From NCBI GenBank assembly GCA_028673005.1, contig CM054117.1:2914001-2978000 (forward strand): DNA of 64,000 nt, written 5' to 3'. The position numbers and the translations under genes were made by a program. Source of the DNA: Tanypteryx hageni (lineage: Eukaryota; Arthropoda; Insecta; Odonata; Petaluridae). Below, piece after piece: positions 22,900 to 34,980 of this stretch. The notes below the pieces were generated by a model. That model was given only the letters and a program-made list of their open reading frames with translations. It searched no databases and was not told the DNA's origin. The stretch's first letter is position 1, and each line of letters opens with the position of its first letter.

Positions 22900-24708
22900 G
22901 TGAGTACCCCTCCATCAGCCTCCAAGCTGGGGAATAAGAAAGTCATTCACAGCCAGGCATGGGAGATCATTCATAACGTGATCAAGTTCATGAAGAAGGA
23001 AGCTGCTGAATGAATTAGTATCCCTCTTACAAGGATATATGAGCGAGTAGAAGCAGCCACCGGCATTTCAATTCGCAACTTACAGCGAATCTTGAAGGAA
23101 GGAGAAGAGATTGCTAAGGCTGCAGAGCCTCCCTCTTGTCTCTGAAGAAGCAAAAACTGCTGTTATCTTCAAAATAAATGGTGGACAACTTTGATGTCCT
23201 GGTGATTCGAAGAATCGTGCATCAATTCTATTCTCAGGAAAGAAAACATCCGACTCTTGGTGCTGTGCTCCCGGTGATCAAAGCAAACACAGGCTTCAAA
23301 GGGGGATGGCCGTGTGGTTAGAGCATTGGCCTTCTACGTAGCGGCCTCTGGTTCGGATCCAATGAAAGTTGGATTTTTCAATCTGGGATCCTCCCTTCCC
23401 CTACTTGTGTAGCGCTCCGTCCTTCGGAAGAGATGTTAAACAGCTGGCCCCCTTGGTGCTCTTAGTCAAGAGTAGGCTAATGGGGGCACCGGGTTTCCCT
23501 CCTCCCTTGTGAGTATGTTCATTGTGCAAGGAGTTATGGCTATAATAATCCAAAAGGTTGATTAGCTGTAAAATACAAACCAACAACAACAACAGGCTTC
23601 AAAGGCAAAGTTGGTTCAATTAGAATTCTTCTTTAAAAAATTGGATCCAGGTAAGTGTATTGATGACTTGTTAATTATTACTTTAGAGATTTTGTAATAA
23701 CAACAGATCTCACAGTAATATCATCCCAGGTGGAGGAAAACTGCATCAAATAAGCGCATTTTACGAGAAAGGAGTGATATCCGTTTGAAGCAGATTGCAT
23801 ATTTAAGAGCAATAAGGAGATATAGGGAGGAAGAATGGTCAATTGTTTATACTGACGAAAGTTAAATCTATACGTTGCACTTGCTCCATATCAATGTTCA
23901 AGTGGGGTTGATATGGGATTAAAAGTGCCTGTATCTTAGGGCCAGCGACTCATTATTTTTCATGCAGGTATGAGTTATTTATTATATTAATGTACATGTG
24001 AATGGACATATATGATTTCCATTGACTACAGAGAGAATATACGTTCATTTTTCTCTAAGGTGAAGAATTTGGATTTTTGCCAGTCACTCCTATTTTTAAA
24101 ATGGTCCCAAAAACAGAAGATTACTATGGAAACATGAATAGTGCATGAGAAATGGGTAAAAAATCAGTTACTTCCCAATTTACCCCAGAACTTCATCACT
24201 GTGATGGACAATGCGTCCTACCACAATGTGGGGCTTGACTGCCCGCCATGCAGCAGTTCCAGGAAAGATATAATGAAGGCATGGCTGGATATAAGAGGAT
24301 TACAATACTCAATGGCTGATACTAAACTCGAGTTGTACAAGAAAATTTAAAAAAATTGAAGCCAGCTCATAAAACTTTTGCAGGGGATAGAGTTTTAGCC
24401 GAGCATGGATATTTGACACTTAGTCTGCCTCCGTATCATCCTGAATTCAACCCCATCAAAAATATTTGGAGTATATTAAAGAATTGGGTAGGGTCAAGAA
24501 ACAAAAGTTTTAAACTCCCTAAATGAGGTGAAGACATTAGTGGAAGAAAAGTGTGCAGATATCGGGGAAGGAGATTGGCAGAACATATGCAAACGTAAAA
24601 AAAAACTGAAATGAATATATAAAAAATGAAATGATAATTGATGATATTGTGAACGAGGTGATCATAACTTCGGATTCAGAATCCAGAGATTCAAATTCAT
24701 CTGAATAA
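22900..24708 (+). pseudogene. Tc1/mariner-like transposase relic with probable introns
   Basis: The N-terminal part reads SKLGNKKVIHSQAWEII, MKKEAAE and GISIRNLQRILKEGEE. After a SINE insertion (23303-23592) comes GFKGKVGSIRILL, then WRKTASNKRILRERSDIR, then WSIVYTDES (first Asp), GQRLIIFHAG, EEFGFLPVTPIFKM, NFITVMDNASYHNV (second Asp) and LPPYHPEFNPIKNIWSILKN. In relatives the third acidic residue lies at the K of NPIKNIW, so it is lost here. Continuity needs two GT-AG introns, about 23651-23729 and 23968-24059. Stops and the Glu-to-Lys change make it dead. The start ATG appears as GTG at 22900. A second, shorter copy lies at 48753-49314. I could not find terminal inverted repeats. Confidence 0.72.
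23303..23592 (+). mobile_element. tRNA-derived SINE with 14-bp target duplication
   Basis: Flanked by a perfect direct repeat ACAGGCTTCAAAGG (23289-23302 and 23593-23606). The head resembles a tRNA with internal RNA polymerase III promoter boxes: GTGTGGTTAGAGCAT as A box and GGTTCGGATCC as B box (one change from GGTTCGAATCC). The body contains GGAAGAGATGTTAAACAG, and the tail is (CAA)n. Length 290 bp. It sits inside the Tc1-like transposase relic, so it is the younger insertion. A CAA-type tail suggests mobilisation by an RTE-like LINE such as the one at 55811-59197; that is inference. Confidence 0.85.
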
Positions 24709-25253
24709 AGAATATTGATGAAAATGTATCTTAATGTGAATGTAATAAAAATTTTCTGTGAAATATTCACTTTTCTTTTGGCAAACACTTCCTCTGTCGT
24801 AGTAGGCTTGCCATTAAATTGCAGCTTACATATGAATAAGAACATATTCTGTTCCAAAATGGTATTCTTATGACCTGTTGTAGATAAATGACTGAATATT
24901 ACTTAGTATTACTTTTTTAGGTTGGCGACACTGGCAAGCGGCAACATCATGCAGCTCACTTTCCACTTGAGCTTCCCCCTCCCTCACCATTCCCCTCCAT
25001 GTCACATAACAGTTTGCGCATCTCACTGCCGTAAGCTTTTAAAACTACTATACCTCAACCTACTTCAAAATATTGTTCTCTTTTCATCATTAATTTTCAC
25101 TTCATTAATAGAATAAGTAACAGCCAAATCAATCACACTTGAATCAAAGTAAAACTTTTCCAGAATGACAAAACATCACTACTTTTCCACCATGGTCAAG
25201 GCTAGATCAATAATGGCCAAAACCACTACAGGCAATCATCAGAAACTCTTATA
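24709..25253. other. No gene recognised
   Basis: The 3' flank of the Tc1-like relic and unremarkable DNA. A pyrimidine-rich stretch (about 24960-25010) has no coding support. Confidence 0.45.
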
Positions 25254-25447
25254 CAGTCAGAAGAACTTGATTTAGCGCTCTGTCCCTAAATAGTGCCACC
25301 CCTGCATACTGCCCATTAATCGTAGCGAACAGAACTTCCACCTTATGATTACATAGAGCGAACATATACCTTGATTTACTGCCACCCCTGCTTTAACACC
25401 AATATCAATAATTGGACAAACAGTGGCACGAAATCAGGGTTTGACTG
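25254..25447. mobile_element. Tigger-type miniature element
   Basis: Left end CAGTCAGAAGAACTTGATTT and complement of the right end CAGTCAAACCCTGATTTCGT. TA flanks both ends (25252-25253, 25448-25449). It is 194 bp with no coding capacity. CAG-starting ends with a GATTT/GATTTCG block and TA targets are typical of pogo-derived miniature elements. Confidence 0.72.
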
Positions 25448-25449
25448 TA

Positions 25450-26029
25450 TATAATTTCCCAAGTGTATATCCATCTGATCCCACTCTGTATCTCAAGAAC
25501 TGTATGTTGTAGAGAAATGCAGTAAATGCCATTTATCTCTACTAACTAGGAGATCCCAAGTAAAACTATTTTTATTTTCATCCGCCATAAAAATTTTGAA
25601 CCATAAATATGCCTCTTGGTAATAGCAATCCCAAAAGATTGTTTTCAGATTAGCAAGGGTAAATGCAAAGCATGTAGCACTGAGGTCCCTGGAGCAAGCA
25701 GAGGGCAGGGTTGTCACACGTGGTGTGGACCCTAGTCTATCTAAATTTCCCACCTAAAACTTCGTAGTCAAATACAAAGCTATACAAGTATTATGTTTGT
25801 TTTCTTTGATTTATCTCTTTCAGGACACCTGTTGGGGCTGGCTGATACTAACTTGGCTAGCCCGTGCTAACCTGAGAAAACATTCCCTTTCTGAAACAGG
25901 AAAATTACTTTGCTACGGTAGCTCAGTGTGCAGCCATTTGTACCACTTATGTTATGTGTCCACTGAAGTTTTTGCATCCAAACTCTTAGGATCACAGGAC
26001 AAAAGTCTATTTTATGAATGTTTAGTTGT
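25450..26029. other. No gene recognised
   Basis: Several short frames exist on both strands but none has recognisable motifs. Confidence 0.45.
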
Positions 26030-26127
26030 ATTTGTGGTTGTTTGTACCTCTTGATTTACGTGTTTTTGGAATAACACGATTTTACCTCTTAATGTCATCA
26101 TACATGCAAGGCACTGACCCTATAAAC
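26030..26127 (+). repeat. Tigger 5'-terminal fragment
   Basis: The text 'tacctcttgatttacgtg' followed by 'ttttggaataacacg' matches the start of the Tigger at 29038 ('atttacgcttatg' then 'ttttggaataacgcgg') and the end type of the Tigger at 36075. It is cut at 26127 by a hAT element. Confidence 0.6.
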
Positions 26128-27162
26128 AAGTGTTGTGTTGTTCTGGAAAGATTCGTTCCAAAGGAGCGAATCCAGCGCTGGAATCAGCTGGTACGAACCC
26201 ACAGTCTTGAAAAACCTCATTCCTCGGAGGATTTCGTTCCGGACTCAATGGTTCCTCTGGCTCCACCCGGATTTGGAAATTTCATTCCTTGGATTCGCAA
26301 TTATTTCTCTTAAACTAAAAGCCATTGGCCCGAAATTTCGAAAAGGTATTCTTATGATGACCTAAACTCTCCACTGGTAGAAGATGAACTGAATCTGTGA
26401 GTTACAATCTGTAGCCTCTCCTTGTCAGAGAATTTCATTCCGGAGTTGGATGAACGAAATTGGACATGTGCAGAAGTGTATTTCATACTGGAGTGATGTG
26501 TCTCTGTTCTTTTTGCAGCGCAACAAAATGTTTTCTATTGTTTATTGGGATTGCAAGATTTGACTTCTGGACTTCGAAATGATTGTGAATAAAGGGATAT
26601 TATGGGTGCATGGGATATTAATAGACGAGAAACAACCACACAACAACATAATTCATAATAATTTTATAATACTTGATTGTTTCGGAAGAAAAATATATAT
26701 TCAAAGATTCTTACCATTCTTCCACAAAAATTCTTTAATTTCTTAATTTTAATAATATAATAATTTATTAAGAATTAATTTTCATTCTAAAATTTTTTAA
26801 ATTCTTCCACCAATGGTCCTTAACATTTGAAAGATGAGAGAGAAATATAGGTTGGATTTTTTCAAGTTCATTCGAAAATTTCAGGGGGTTCTGACCCCAA
26901 GATCCACCCTCACCGTACATCCATGTCGTGTAGTATCGCCATTAACAAATTTTTTATTAATAAAATTATTATGAACAAAATGAGCAGTTGAAAAATCATA
27001 ACAACAAACAATTTTTCAACATTCATCACAGGAAATCCTACATTTAATCAAGTTCATACATGTGCCAATGGAACGAAAGGAATGAATCCTTCGTATCGTT
27101 CCAACTGTGGAATGATACGAAAAGGAATAAATCAACAAAAAGAACGACAATGCCCATCACTA
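26128..27162. mobile_element. Non-autonomous hAT element
   Basis: An 8-bp duplication with one mismatch flanks it: CTATAAAC (26120-26127) and CTATAAAT (27163-27170). The complement of the right end TAGTGATGGGC matches the left end AAGTGTTGTGT at 7 or 8 of 11 positions. Inside both ends are runs of 'ggaatgaatcc/gattcgttcc' type. The element is 1035 bp and has no transposase motif. It interrupts a Tigger fragment. Confidence 0.65.
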
Positions 27163-27170
27163 CTATAAAT

Positions 27171-29037
27171 GTCACATGCTATTGTCATAGGTGATCTGCA
27201 CGGACCCTGTACGTTTGGCTTAATTTTGCTTTTGCCTGATCAAATATTATAGTATCTGTTTTTTGTTTATATATTCTAAGAGTAAGGTTTGGCATTTATT
27301 TTTATGTTAAATTTTGGATATTCAATATCTTTATATAACCTTATTATTTCGGTACATATTTCTTGTTGCTGCATAAAATTTTGAAATTTTAGCCTTCCAA
27401 ATCTCTCTAATCAACGATGAGACAAACTTCATTTTAAGTCAGAAGGATCATCTGTAAGTGATTTGAAAGTGTGGGCGAGATTTTTGAGAATTTCACGTCA
27501 CTTTTGTTTGTTTGAGGACAATATAATGAGATTGTGAGAGAGAAACACTTATCTGACATCACTGCACAAACAAACTGTCTTGACCAAAATCGTGATCAGA
27601 GTGCATAGGAAGCACTTGGATCGCACAAAAAATATTCTCTTGCTGCTCTGAAGAAGTTAGCCTGAGGGAAGTATTTACGCTGTACGAAGGCAGCTGTTGT
27701 ATGCTTTTTTCTGTGATAACTTTTGTTTAATTTCTAAGAGGTTAAAAGAGTCTAAGTTATCATGGCGTCAACCAAAAGAAAAAAAAAGCCTGGTGATGAA
27801 AAATAGACAGAAATCTTACTTGAAAGTGATTCGGAAGAAAGTGTCAGTTGAGACGGTTATAGTGAGAATCATATTGAAGATTGTGCTAAAATTACTAAGG
27901 TAAAAACCTGTATTTTTGGTATTTTTTCGTTGAGTAGGCAAATACGAAACCTCCTCTCTCTGTTGTCTTTACGCACTTCTAGCATCTTCGTTTATCTTTA
28001 TTTGAATGTATTTTTTCCAATAAACTTACGAGGAAATGTAGAAATCTGTGATAAATGAGTATATATTAAGTGATCAGTAAATCTGGAATAAAGACATGTG
28101 AGACAGCGCTTCTGTGAATGCTAAAAATGATCCATCAAACCGTTTCACCTAAAAGAAATACCTAAAAAAATATAAAATATAGTATAAATACTCATAGTTT
28201 TACACAAATTATAAAAAAATTCAGATGAATCCAATGAATAGGTAACAAGTTATGCATTATTTTATAAGTTTACTCCGGATTGGCTAATTCATTCAAATCT
28301 CTTCCGACCTCTGGGATGGCTTTGATTTAAATGCCCTCTGCACTTGAGGGGTATACCTTTTTTACTTTCTCCATACGTAGCATAGGGGAAAGTATTGTTT
28401 TCATGAAAAAAATAGACTTTGAGATTTCAATGGAAATACACATTTTGAGGTCCCCTGAACATGTTTTGACCATTTTTTCGACGATGTCTGTGTGTATGTG
28501 ATAGCTTTTTTGTAGGTGCTCAAACTTGAAAACTATTAATCAGATCAACACAAAATTTTATATTTAACATTTTTATAAAAGTCACAAGAACTGATTAGTT
28601 TTTGGTAAAAATCGATCAACCGGAAGTGGGTGTTTACTCTTGTCACTTATCCGTTATTTTGAAATATTTGTTTTAATATTTGACAAATGTAACAATGTAC
28701 TGCAATAAAGGTTATAGGAAATTTAATTTTGAAACATTTTCCTATATAATGCATTGTTTAAGAGATATCATATATTTTTAGCTCACACCACCATGCCACG
28801 ACAACTATTGTTAACAATTGATGTTTAGTTACGTCTTAGTAAGGCTCCTTTTTCTTTTCTTAATTGTTGGAGCTTTGTGGCTATATCCAATATCAGAAGG
28901 CTATGGTTTGAGTTTATTTATGTTCTTTGTAAAGTCTAAAATTTTCTCTCAGTTTCTTAAAATGTTTATTATTATCTATCCTATTTGGAATTTTTAGAAA
29001 TATTACAGATATGGAGAAAGTCATGTGGTGGCCACAT
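27171..29037. other. No gene; one dispersed-repeat segment
   Basis: At 27761 a short broken frame reads MASTKRKKKPGDEK, a stop, then EILLESDSEESVS. It resembles the acidic N-terminus of piggyBac-type transposases, but this is too little to call. The block 28360-28640 (beginning near 'ctttctccatacgtagcata') has the look of a dispersed repeat. Nothing else is recognisable. Confidence 0.4.
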
Positions 29038-29308
29038 CAGATTTTTTTATTTACGCTTATGTTATTTTGGAATAACGCGGTTCGAGTCGCTTGCCATACT
29101 TTCAGTGGGGGCTGACAGCATTGTACAAATCTCAGAGGAAGAGGGCAGTGTCAGTCTCAGACTGCCAGTTTCTCCCTTGTCTGTATCCATCCATCTTTCT
29201 CATTTCCTGTGCAACTGTTGTGGTAGCAAGAGTGAAACCTCTCTCTTTTCATTATTAATGTGTTCTTTTATTCTTTTGTGAACGTTTTGCCCACATTACG
29301 TCTGGAAA

Positions 29309-31010
29309 ATGCCCATCTACATCACAGGGTGCTACCAACTCAAGAAACAGCGAAAGCCAATCACTATTGGTGTGAAAATGGATGTAATAAGCTGCATTGA
29401 GAAAGGAGAGCACATAGCTGACATCGCACATGTTCTTGGCCTTAGCGAGAGTACCATCCGAACAATACCTGACAATTCCTCAAAAATTAAGGAAAGTGCT
29501 AAGTCTGGAACTTCAATGAGTGCCATGAAGACATCGTATGCAAGAAGTACTATAATGGAGAAGATGGAGATGATGCTGAGTACGTGGATCAAGGATCAAA
29601 ACCAGCAGAATGTGCCTGTCACCATGCTCTTGGCTCAAGCAAAAGCTCGTTCAATCTACAAACATTTAGCGATGGATGAGAAGGATGTCAAGGTATTCAA
29701 TGTGAGTTCATGTTGGTTCGCCAACTTTAGGAAAAGATACAATTTCCACAACATTAAAATGACTGGTGAGGCAGCCTCTGTTGACATCAATGCTGCAGAG
29801 AACTTTACTGCATCATCGAGAAAGGCTGTTATTCCCCAAAGCAAATCTTCAACCTTGATGAGACAGCACTTTACTGGAAAAGGATGCCATCCAGAACATA
29901 TATTTCTCAAGAGGAGAAATCGGCACCGGGATTTAAGGCTGCCAAAGATCGTTTTACGGTTTTGCTGGGCGGTAATGCCGAAGGAGATTGCAAGGTGAAG
30001 CCAGTGGTGGTGTATCACTCAGCGAATCCCCATGCTCTTAAAGGTTATATTAAACAACATTTACCAGTTCATTTCTACTCCAATGCCAAGGGATGGATAA
30101 TGGGCAGCATTTTCTGTGATTATTTCGTATCCAAGTTTGAATATGAGCTTTGCAAATACTGCACGATGGAGAATGTTGACTTCAAGATTCTCCTTCTCGT
30201 TGATAACGTTCCTGGTCATCCACCATCAATTCAAGAACTTTGTGATAACATAAAAGTAGTTTTTCTACCTCCCAAAACAACGTCTATTATCCAGCCAATG
30301 GACCAGGGTGCAATTGCCACTTTTAAGGTTTATTATCTGAAGAAAACATTTGATATGCTTGTGAAGGCTACTGAAGACAATAAAATGACAGTGAAAGAAT
30401 TCTGGAAAAGTTTCACAATTAGAGACTCCATCATGCTTGTTGGCGAGGCCTGGAAGGCTGTTACAATTTTTTGCATGAGTGTCATATGGAAGAAACTTTG
30501 CCCTTATCTAGTGCATGACTTCAAGAGGTTCAGCATCAATGAGGATGTCGCTAAAATGCAGAAAAGTGTTGTGGAATTGGAAAAGCAAGTAGGCTTTCAT
30601 GAGGTGGATTTAGATAATGTGGTAGAATTGTTATACTCGCACAAAGAGGAACTTTCTACCGAGGATTTACTTTAACTCGAGAAGGAACATCAGGAGGAGG
30701 AGGAGGAAGAAGAGAGAACAGTAGAGGTTGAGGTAGTGCGTACACTCACGAGCAAAAGATTGGCAGAGGCATTTCGCCTGGTCGAGGAATGCCTTGCTAT
30801 CTTTGATGAAGATGATCCCAACAGTGAATGAAGTGCAAAAGTGTCAAGAAATGTTTTAGCAGTCACACAGTGATATGCTGAAATTTTAAAAGAAAAAAAA
30901 TGAAAGCCTCTCAAACATTGTTGCTTTCCTACATCAAGAAAACAGAAAGCGTAAAACCGTCTGAACCTCAACCCTCTACCTCTGGTATCTCAAAAGCCCA
31001 ACAGTTGCCC
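29309..31010 (+). pseudogene. Tigger transposase (TIGD1-like), one frameshift in the core
   Basis: N-terminal frame: KKQRKPITIGVKMDVISCIE and ADIAHVLGLSESTIRTI (helix-turn-helix), then VFNVSSCWFANFRKRYNF (CENP-B DNA-binding repeat). A frameshift falls near 29830-29850. The second frame has FNLDETALYWKRMP (first Asp), LLLVDNVPGHP (Asp107 counted from the MPSRTY start at 29884) and IIQPMDQGAI (Asp140). The C-terminal part continues with LTSKRLAEAFRLVEE and AIFDEDDPNSE through several stops up to about 31010. All three catalytic aspartates are present, so few mutations separate this copy from a coding ancestor, but it is not translatable as it stands. The copy at 37519-39163 is a close relative. 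Confidence 0.88.
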
Positions 31011-31267
31011 TAAGTGAAAAGGCATCTTCATCTCTCTCTTCTCCACCATCACCCACCGAGTCATCTGACCCAGATGACCCCATCCCCCAGTAACCCCTCT
31101 CCTACACCACCACCACCAGCAAGCCATCCCAGCCAGCGTTCAACGTGTTAGCAAAACTTTTCATTTAAAAATTCATTTGTTATTTAAGATTGGCTTTTTG
31201 ACCCCTCAAGCCCAGAAGAAATTTAAAAAGTGTGAAAAAATTGAAGTTTGTAAATAATATCTTTTAA

Positions 31268-32447
31268 CCTTAAATGCCAGATTTAAATGTCGCTTAGTAG
31301 ACACGCTATCAGATTTAATTTTGGCCATTTAAAGTTTTCTTGCATTCAATCAGAAAATATCTCCTTTCTTGAACTATTAGTGATAAAACATTCAAATAAA
31401 AAGCATTATTTAATCAATCATTTGATAAATAACAGGATTGCGTCTTTTATAGTAAAAGAAAACAAAATGCAAATATGGTGTAGTTCTATAATATAACAAT
31501 GATAAATTCAATAAAAAATATTAGTAATCATATTTATAGTTCATCTATTCATTCATTACAATACCAATTTCATTCTGCATTACACTTAGAAATCCTACTT
31601 TGTGTGGTATTCTTCAAAACAGGAAAATACAGATTGACATTGCATATTTTTCATTTTGCCACTGCCTGTATGTTCTCTGAGAACACAGCATCAAAGGCGA
31701 TTTTTCTTTACGGGCCAATGTTTATTTTATTTCTCCTCTAACTGACCCAATGGAGCCCCGCTTGCACTTGGATTTCCCTTTTGGGAAGTTTTCAAGGGAA
31801 TAGCTGACGCCTCTTCTTCAATAAGTTCCCTCCCAAGAGGAAGGCGAAACTGCTGATGCGTCATTTGCCTTCTCCCTGACCTCAGTAAAATTCTGCACTG
31901 TGATCATGAGGAGGTGAAAGAAGAGCTTCTTCATACACTTCCAACATCTTGGGCCGTGGAGAGGTCAGAGTTGGAAAGGGGCTTGGCTAATGCTCTCACC
32001 CTATTTTCTGTTTTCTCTCGATGTGAGGTGTCGCAAGATATAAGCCATATGGCTCCACCACGAAAAAAGAGGAGAAAAATTGTGCTCTCCTTTGAAAAGA
32101 TACACAGTTCCTACATTGCATTTCAAACACCAAGGAAAGGTTCCTCACCGCATTGAAAAGCGATTTTTAGATGGAGAAACAACATCATATCGTAGCAAAA
32201 TTGAAAATTCCATCGCAAAATTAAACGTAGATTATTTATTTTAAAAACGGCAAAAAATACAGGACAAGCACAGATAGGAAGTCCAAAGCTTCCTCTTTCA
32301 AAATATATAAAGGTAATTCAGATTACAGAAGTCTCTTCCATCAAAAGATAAAGGAGATAAGGGTTGATGCACGACGTATTAGTACGTCTGGCAGCCGATT
32401 GGACAGTTTTCGCAGGACGTAATATTACGTCTGATGGCATTTACGGG
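31268..32447. mobile_element. piggyBac-type TTAA element, non-autonomous, with paired palindromes
   Basis: Preceded by TTAA (31264-31267) and followed by TTGA (32448-32451, one change from TTAA). The ends are CCTTAAATGCCA and, complemented, CCGTAAATGCCA. Its first 0.6 kb is homologous to the element at 34981-35970. Near the right end are GACGTATTAGTACGTC (32373-32388) and the perfect palindrome GACGTAATATTACGTC (32416-32431). A possible transposase scrap reads EEVKEELLHTLPTSWA (about 31910). No catalytic domain is present. It is inserted in the 3' part of the Tigger. Confidence 0.72.
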
Positions 32448-32693
32448 TTGACTTTATTATTGTTAGTAACAAATAAGCACAGTTTGACAAAACAAAGTAG
32501 AGGAAATAGATGTATGGATGTGTTTTTAGGCAGTGTTTCCCCTAACCCCTACCATTTCCTTAATTCCTTATAGGAAAATTGTTTGATTCTCAGGAATGCA
32601 ACTACCGTGTAAATTGTGAGGTTACTGTATATGAAATTAGTTTTCCATTCAAAATTTATAACTTTACAGGCATCCCTCACTTAGTGCTCTTAA

Positions 32694-33349
32694 CATTTTA
32701 CCATCGGGCATATTTTCGTGCGGTCTCTTATCTGTAGCAAGCATTTGTTTATTACATGCACTGTAATGTATAATTATACTTAAAATATTGTAATTTCCCA
32801 AGTACTAAATATTTTCAATTCAAATTTGAAATGGGCACTGATTACAATCTATATTATAGCATAGTTTCATCAAATTTAAATTTATTTACAGTTATGGTTA
32901 GTACAAAAGTAAAATTTGTGAGTATAAAAGTACAATTCGTATATATTATTTTTGTTGCATAATTTTATTGAAAATGTAATCCTAATGCAGTCATAATTAC
33001 ACATAAAAACGTTTTGTAAGCCTCTATCATAGTAATTGGTCACAGTATGGTAACACTGAAAAAGATACAAATGAGAGACTATGCATGACGAACTAACGCT
33101 TGAAGCATTTCCTTTATCATATCTCACAGTCCAGCTATAATAGTTACACCGATTTGTAAGGTGGCAGTAGCCTATAATGCCTACAAGGATACCCAAATAA
33201 ATAGTACGTGTGCTGCCTTCAACAGGGCAGCTGTGAAACATGTAGTGATGCGTTTCATTACGCATGGGCAAAATACGTATTAATACGTGTCCCGACTACA
33301 ACGGTCGGGTGGTGAAACACGTAGTACTACGTTTCCCGAAGACAAAGTG
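32694..33349. mobile_element. Putative TTAA miniature element with paired palindromes
   Basis: TTAA occurs at 32690-32693 and 33350-33353. The left end CATTTTACCATCGGGCA and complement of the right end CACTTTGTCTTCGGGAA agree at about 11 of 17 positions. At the right end are two perfect palindromes, ACGTATTAATACGT (33275-33288) and ACGTAGTACTACGT (33319-33332), spaced as in the other TTAA elements of this window. No coding capacity. The left boundary is the weaker one. Confidence 0.55.
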
Positions 33350-33353
33350 TTAA

Positions 33354-34388
33354 TTGGTTTCTGAAAAACAGAGCACTAACTGATATCACATTGAGAGAAT
33401 CTTTCTCATAAAAACTAATGTAAATAGATTTAATCTATACTTCCAAACTACATTCAATGCTGATGAATTCCCATTATGAGGTATATTTTCAAGCTTAAAT
33501 CAGAAAAACAATTAGAACATATAATGATGTGCTTTCTATGAACATATAAATATATACAGCATTTTATCTTATTGTCTATCCTGCTAATTTCAAGAATCCA
33601 CAAACATCAACTTGCCGTTCTCCACCTTCAATTTGTTGAATTACTTCACTGAAAGTGACATAGTTTTTCTATGGTTTCTTTCAATAACATTCTTAGCACA
33701 TATATTTTCATGCTTTTGATTCATTGCAAATAATACGAGGGTTCAAAGAAATAGAAAATAACTCCACCAACACGCTAAACATGCAACTAATACCACATCA
33801 GACAGATGATTAAACGAGTTGTTTCTTGCTGGTATTTTTTCTTGCTTATTAAGAAAGAGTGGCCAACATGCAGATTGAACTAGCTGTGCCTTTGTTGCTG
33901 TCATCCCCAATGTGTTTGGATGTACAACTATAATAATATATTTTTAGAAGTGAATTGGCGTCAGAATGACCCTAAATGAAAATACCATTTGTGCAAGGAT
34001 ATCATTGTCAAATAATTCGTAACCAAGTGGAAGTTAATAGAGAAGCTAATAAGTGCTACATGTGAAATATATGGATAAGAAAATAAATGATGGTAACTTG
34101 TCACAGCAAAATCGGATAAATAAGATCTATTAATCCTGATACCATCAAAATCTATTGTAGATTAGCTGCCAATGTAATACCACCAAAAAACTTTAGAAGA
34201 GATTACATTTTTTGTTACTGGATAGTATAATGATATTTAATTTAATCGTAACTTACCTATATACACTAATTCGGCAAAATAAATGTTACAAGAAAGTTAT
34301 GTGCTTGTAATACATAAGCAAAACAATGTGTCAATGATTCAGCGCTTAGCGAGAGGGCTATAGTGAACCTGCATCAAGTGAAGCACAC
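33354..34388. other. No gene recognised
   Basis: AT-rich DNA with no recognisable motif or repeat. Confidence 0.5.
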
Positions 34389-34704
34389 TACAGTGGTCCC
34401 TCGGTTTATGATGCCCTCAATTAATGATATTTTGATTAATGATCCGCCTCCCATAGGGTGTCATTGTTTCTATTAACGATAAATTTTCGATTAATGATAT
34501 GTTTACGATATCACGCGGTCACCGATTTCGGACAATCGGAACACTCCTAAGTGAACTCAGCAGACCTCAGCCAATCAGCAACGCCCTATTATAAGTATTT
34601 GGAGCTCAGCTGGCTTGCTTTTCAACGTTTGATATTCATTGCTTATCGAAGCAGCTCTCTTACTTGGTGTTTTTTGACTTAGAAGTTAAATAAGATCAAT
34701 AACA

Positions 34705-34899
34705 ATGGCTCCTAAAGTGAATGTGAAGAAAGACAAGAAAGCGAGGAACACAATTAGTGTGCAAATTAAGCAGGAAATTATTGAAAAACACAAAAGAGAT
34801 GTAAAAACAAGTGCTCTGGATAGTGAATATGGTCTGCCTCAATCCACCATTTCCACGATTATTCAAGAGAAGAACAAATTTAAAGCAAACAGTGTAAAG
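34705..34899 (+). pseudogene. Tigger transposase N-terminal remnant
   Basis: Reads MAPKVNVKKDKKARNTISVQ, then IKQEIIEKHKRD, then LDSEYGLPQSTISTIIQEKN. This is the first helix-turn-helix of a Tigger/CENP-B-like transposase, which binds the element ends. The similarity stops near 34899; the frame continues to 34980 into unrelated sequence. No catalytic domain remains anywhere in the outer element. Confidence 0.75.
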
Positions 34900-34980
34900 G
34901 ATATTCCATTTATTCATTATTTATCCATGTTTCTAATATTATTAATGCTTTACTATGTTCTTATAATGTTTATTTATTAA

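Larger units (their letters stand above)
29038..32627 (+). mobile_element. Tigger element (TIGD1-like) containing a TTAA element
   Basis: The right end read inward from 32627 is CAGTAACCTCACAATTTACA, with TA at 32628-32629. The left end near 29038 is degraded (CAGATTTTTTTATTTACGC) but keeps the same internal sequence as other Tigger ends here. The transposase lies at 29309-30675 and beyond. A 1.2-kb TTAA-flanked element (31268-32447) was inserted later in the 3' part. Without it the Tigger is about 2.4 kb, a normal size. Confidence 0.8.

Noticed and set aside
32882..33271. 129-codon minus-strand frame as a gene
   Set aside because: It spans the palindromic end of the TTAA element at 32694-33349 and has no recognisable domain.
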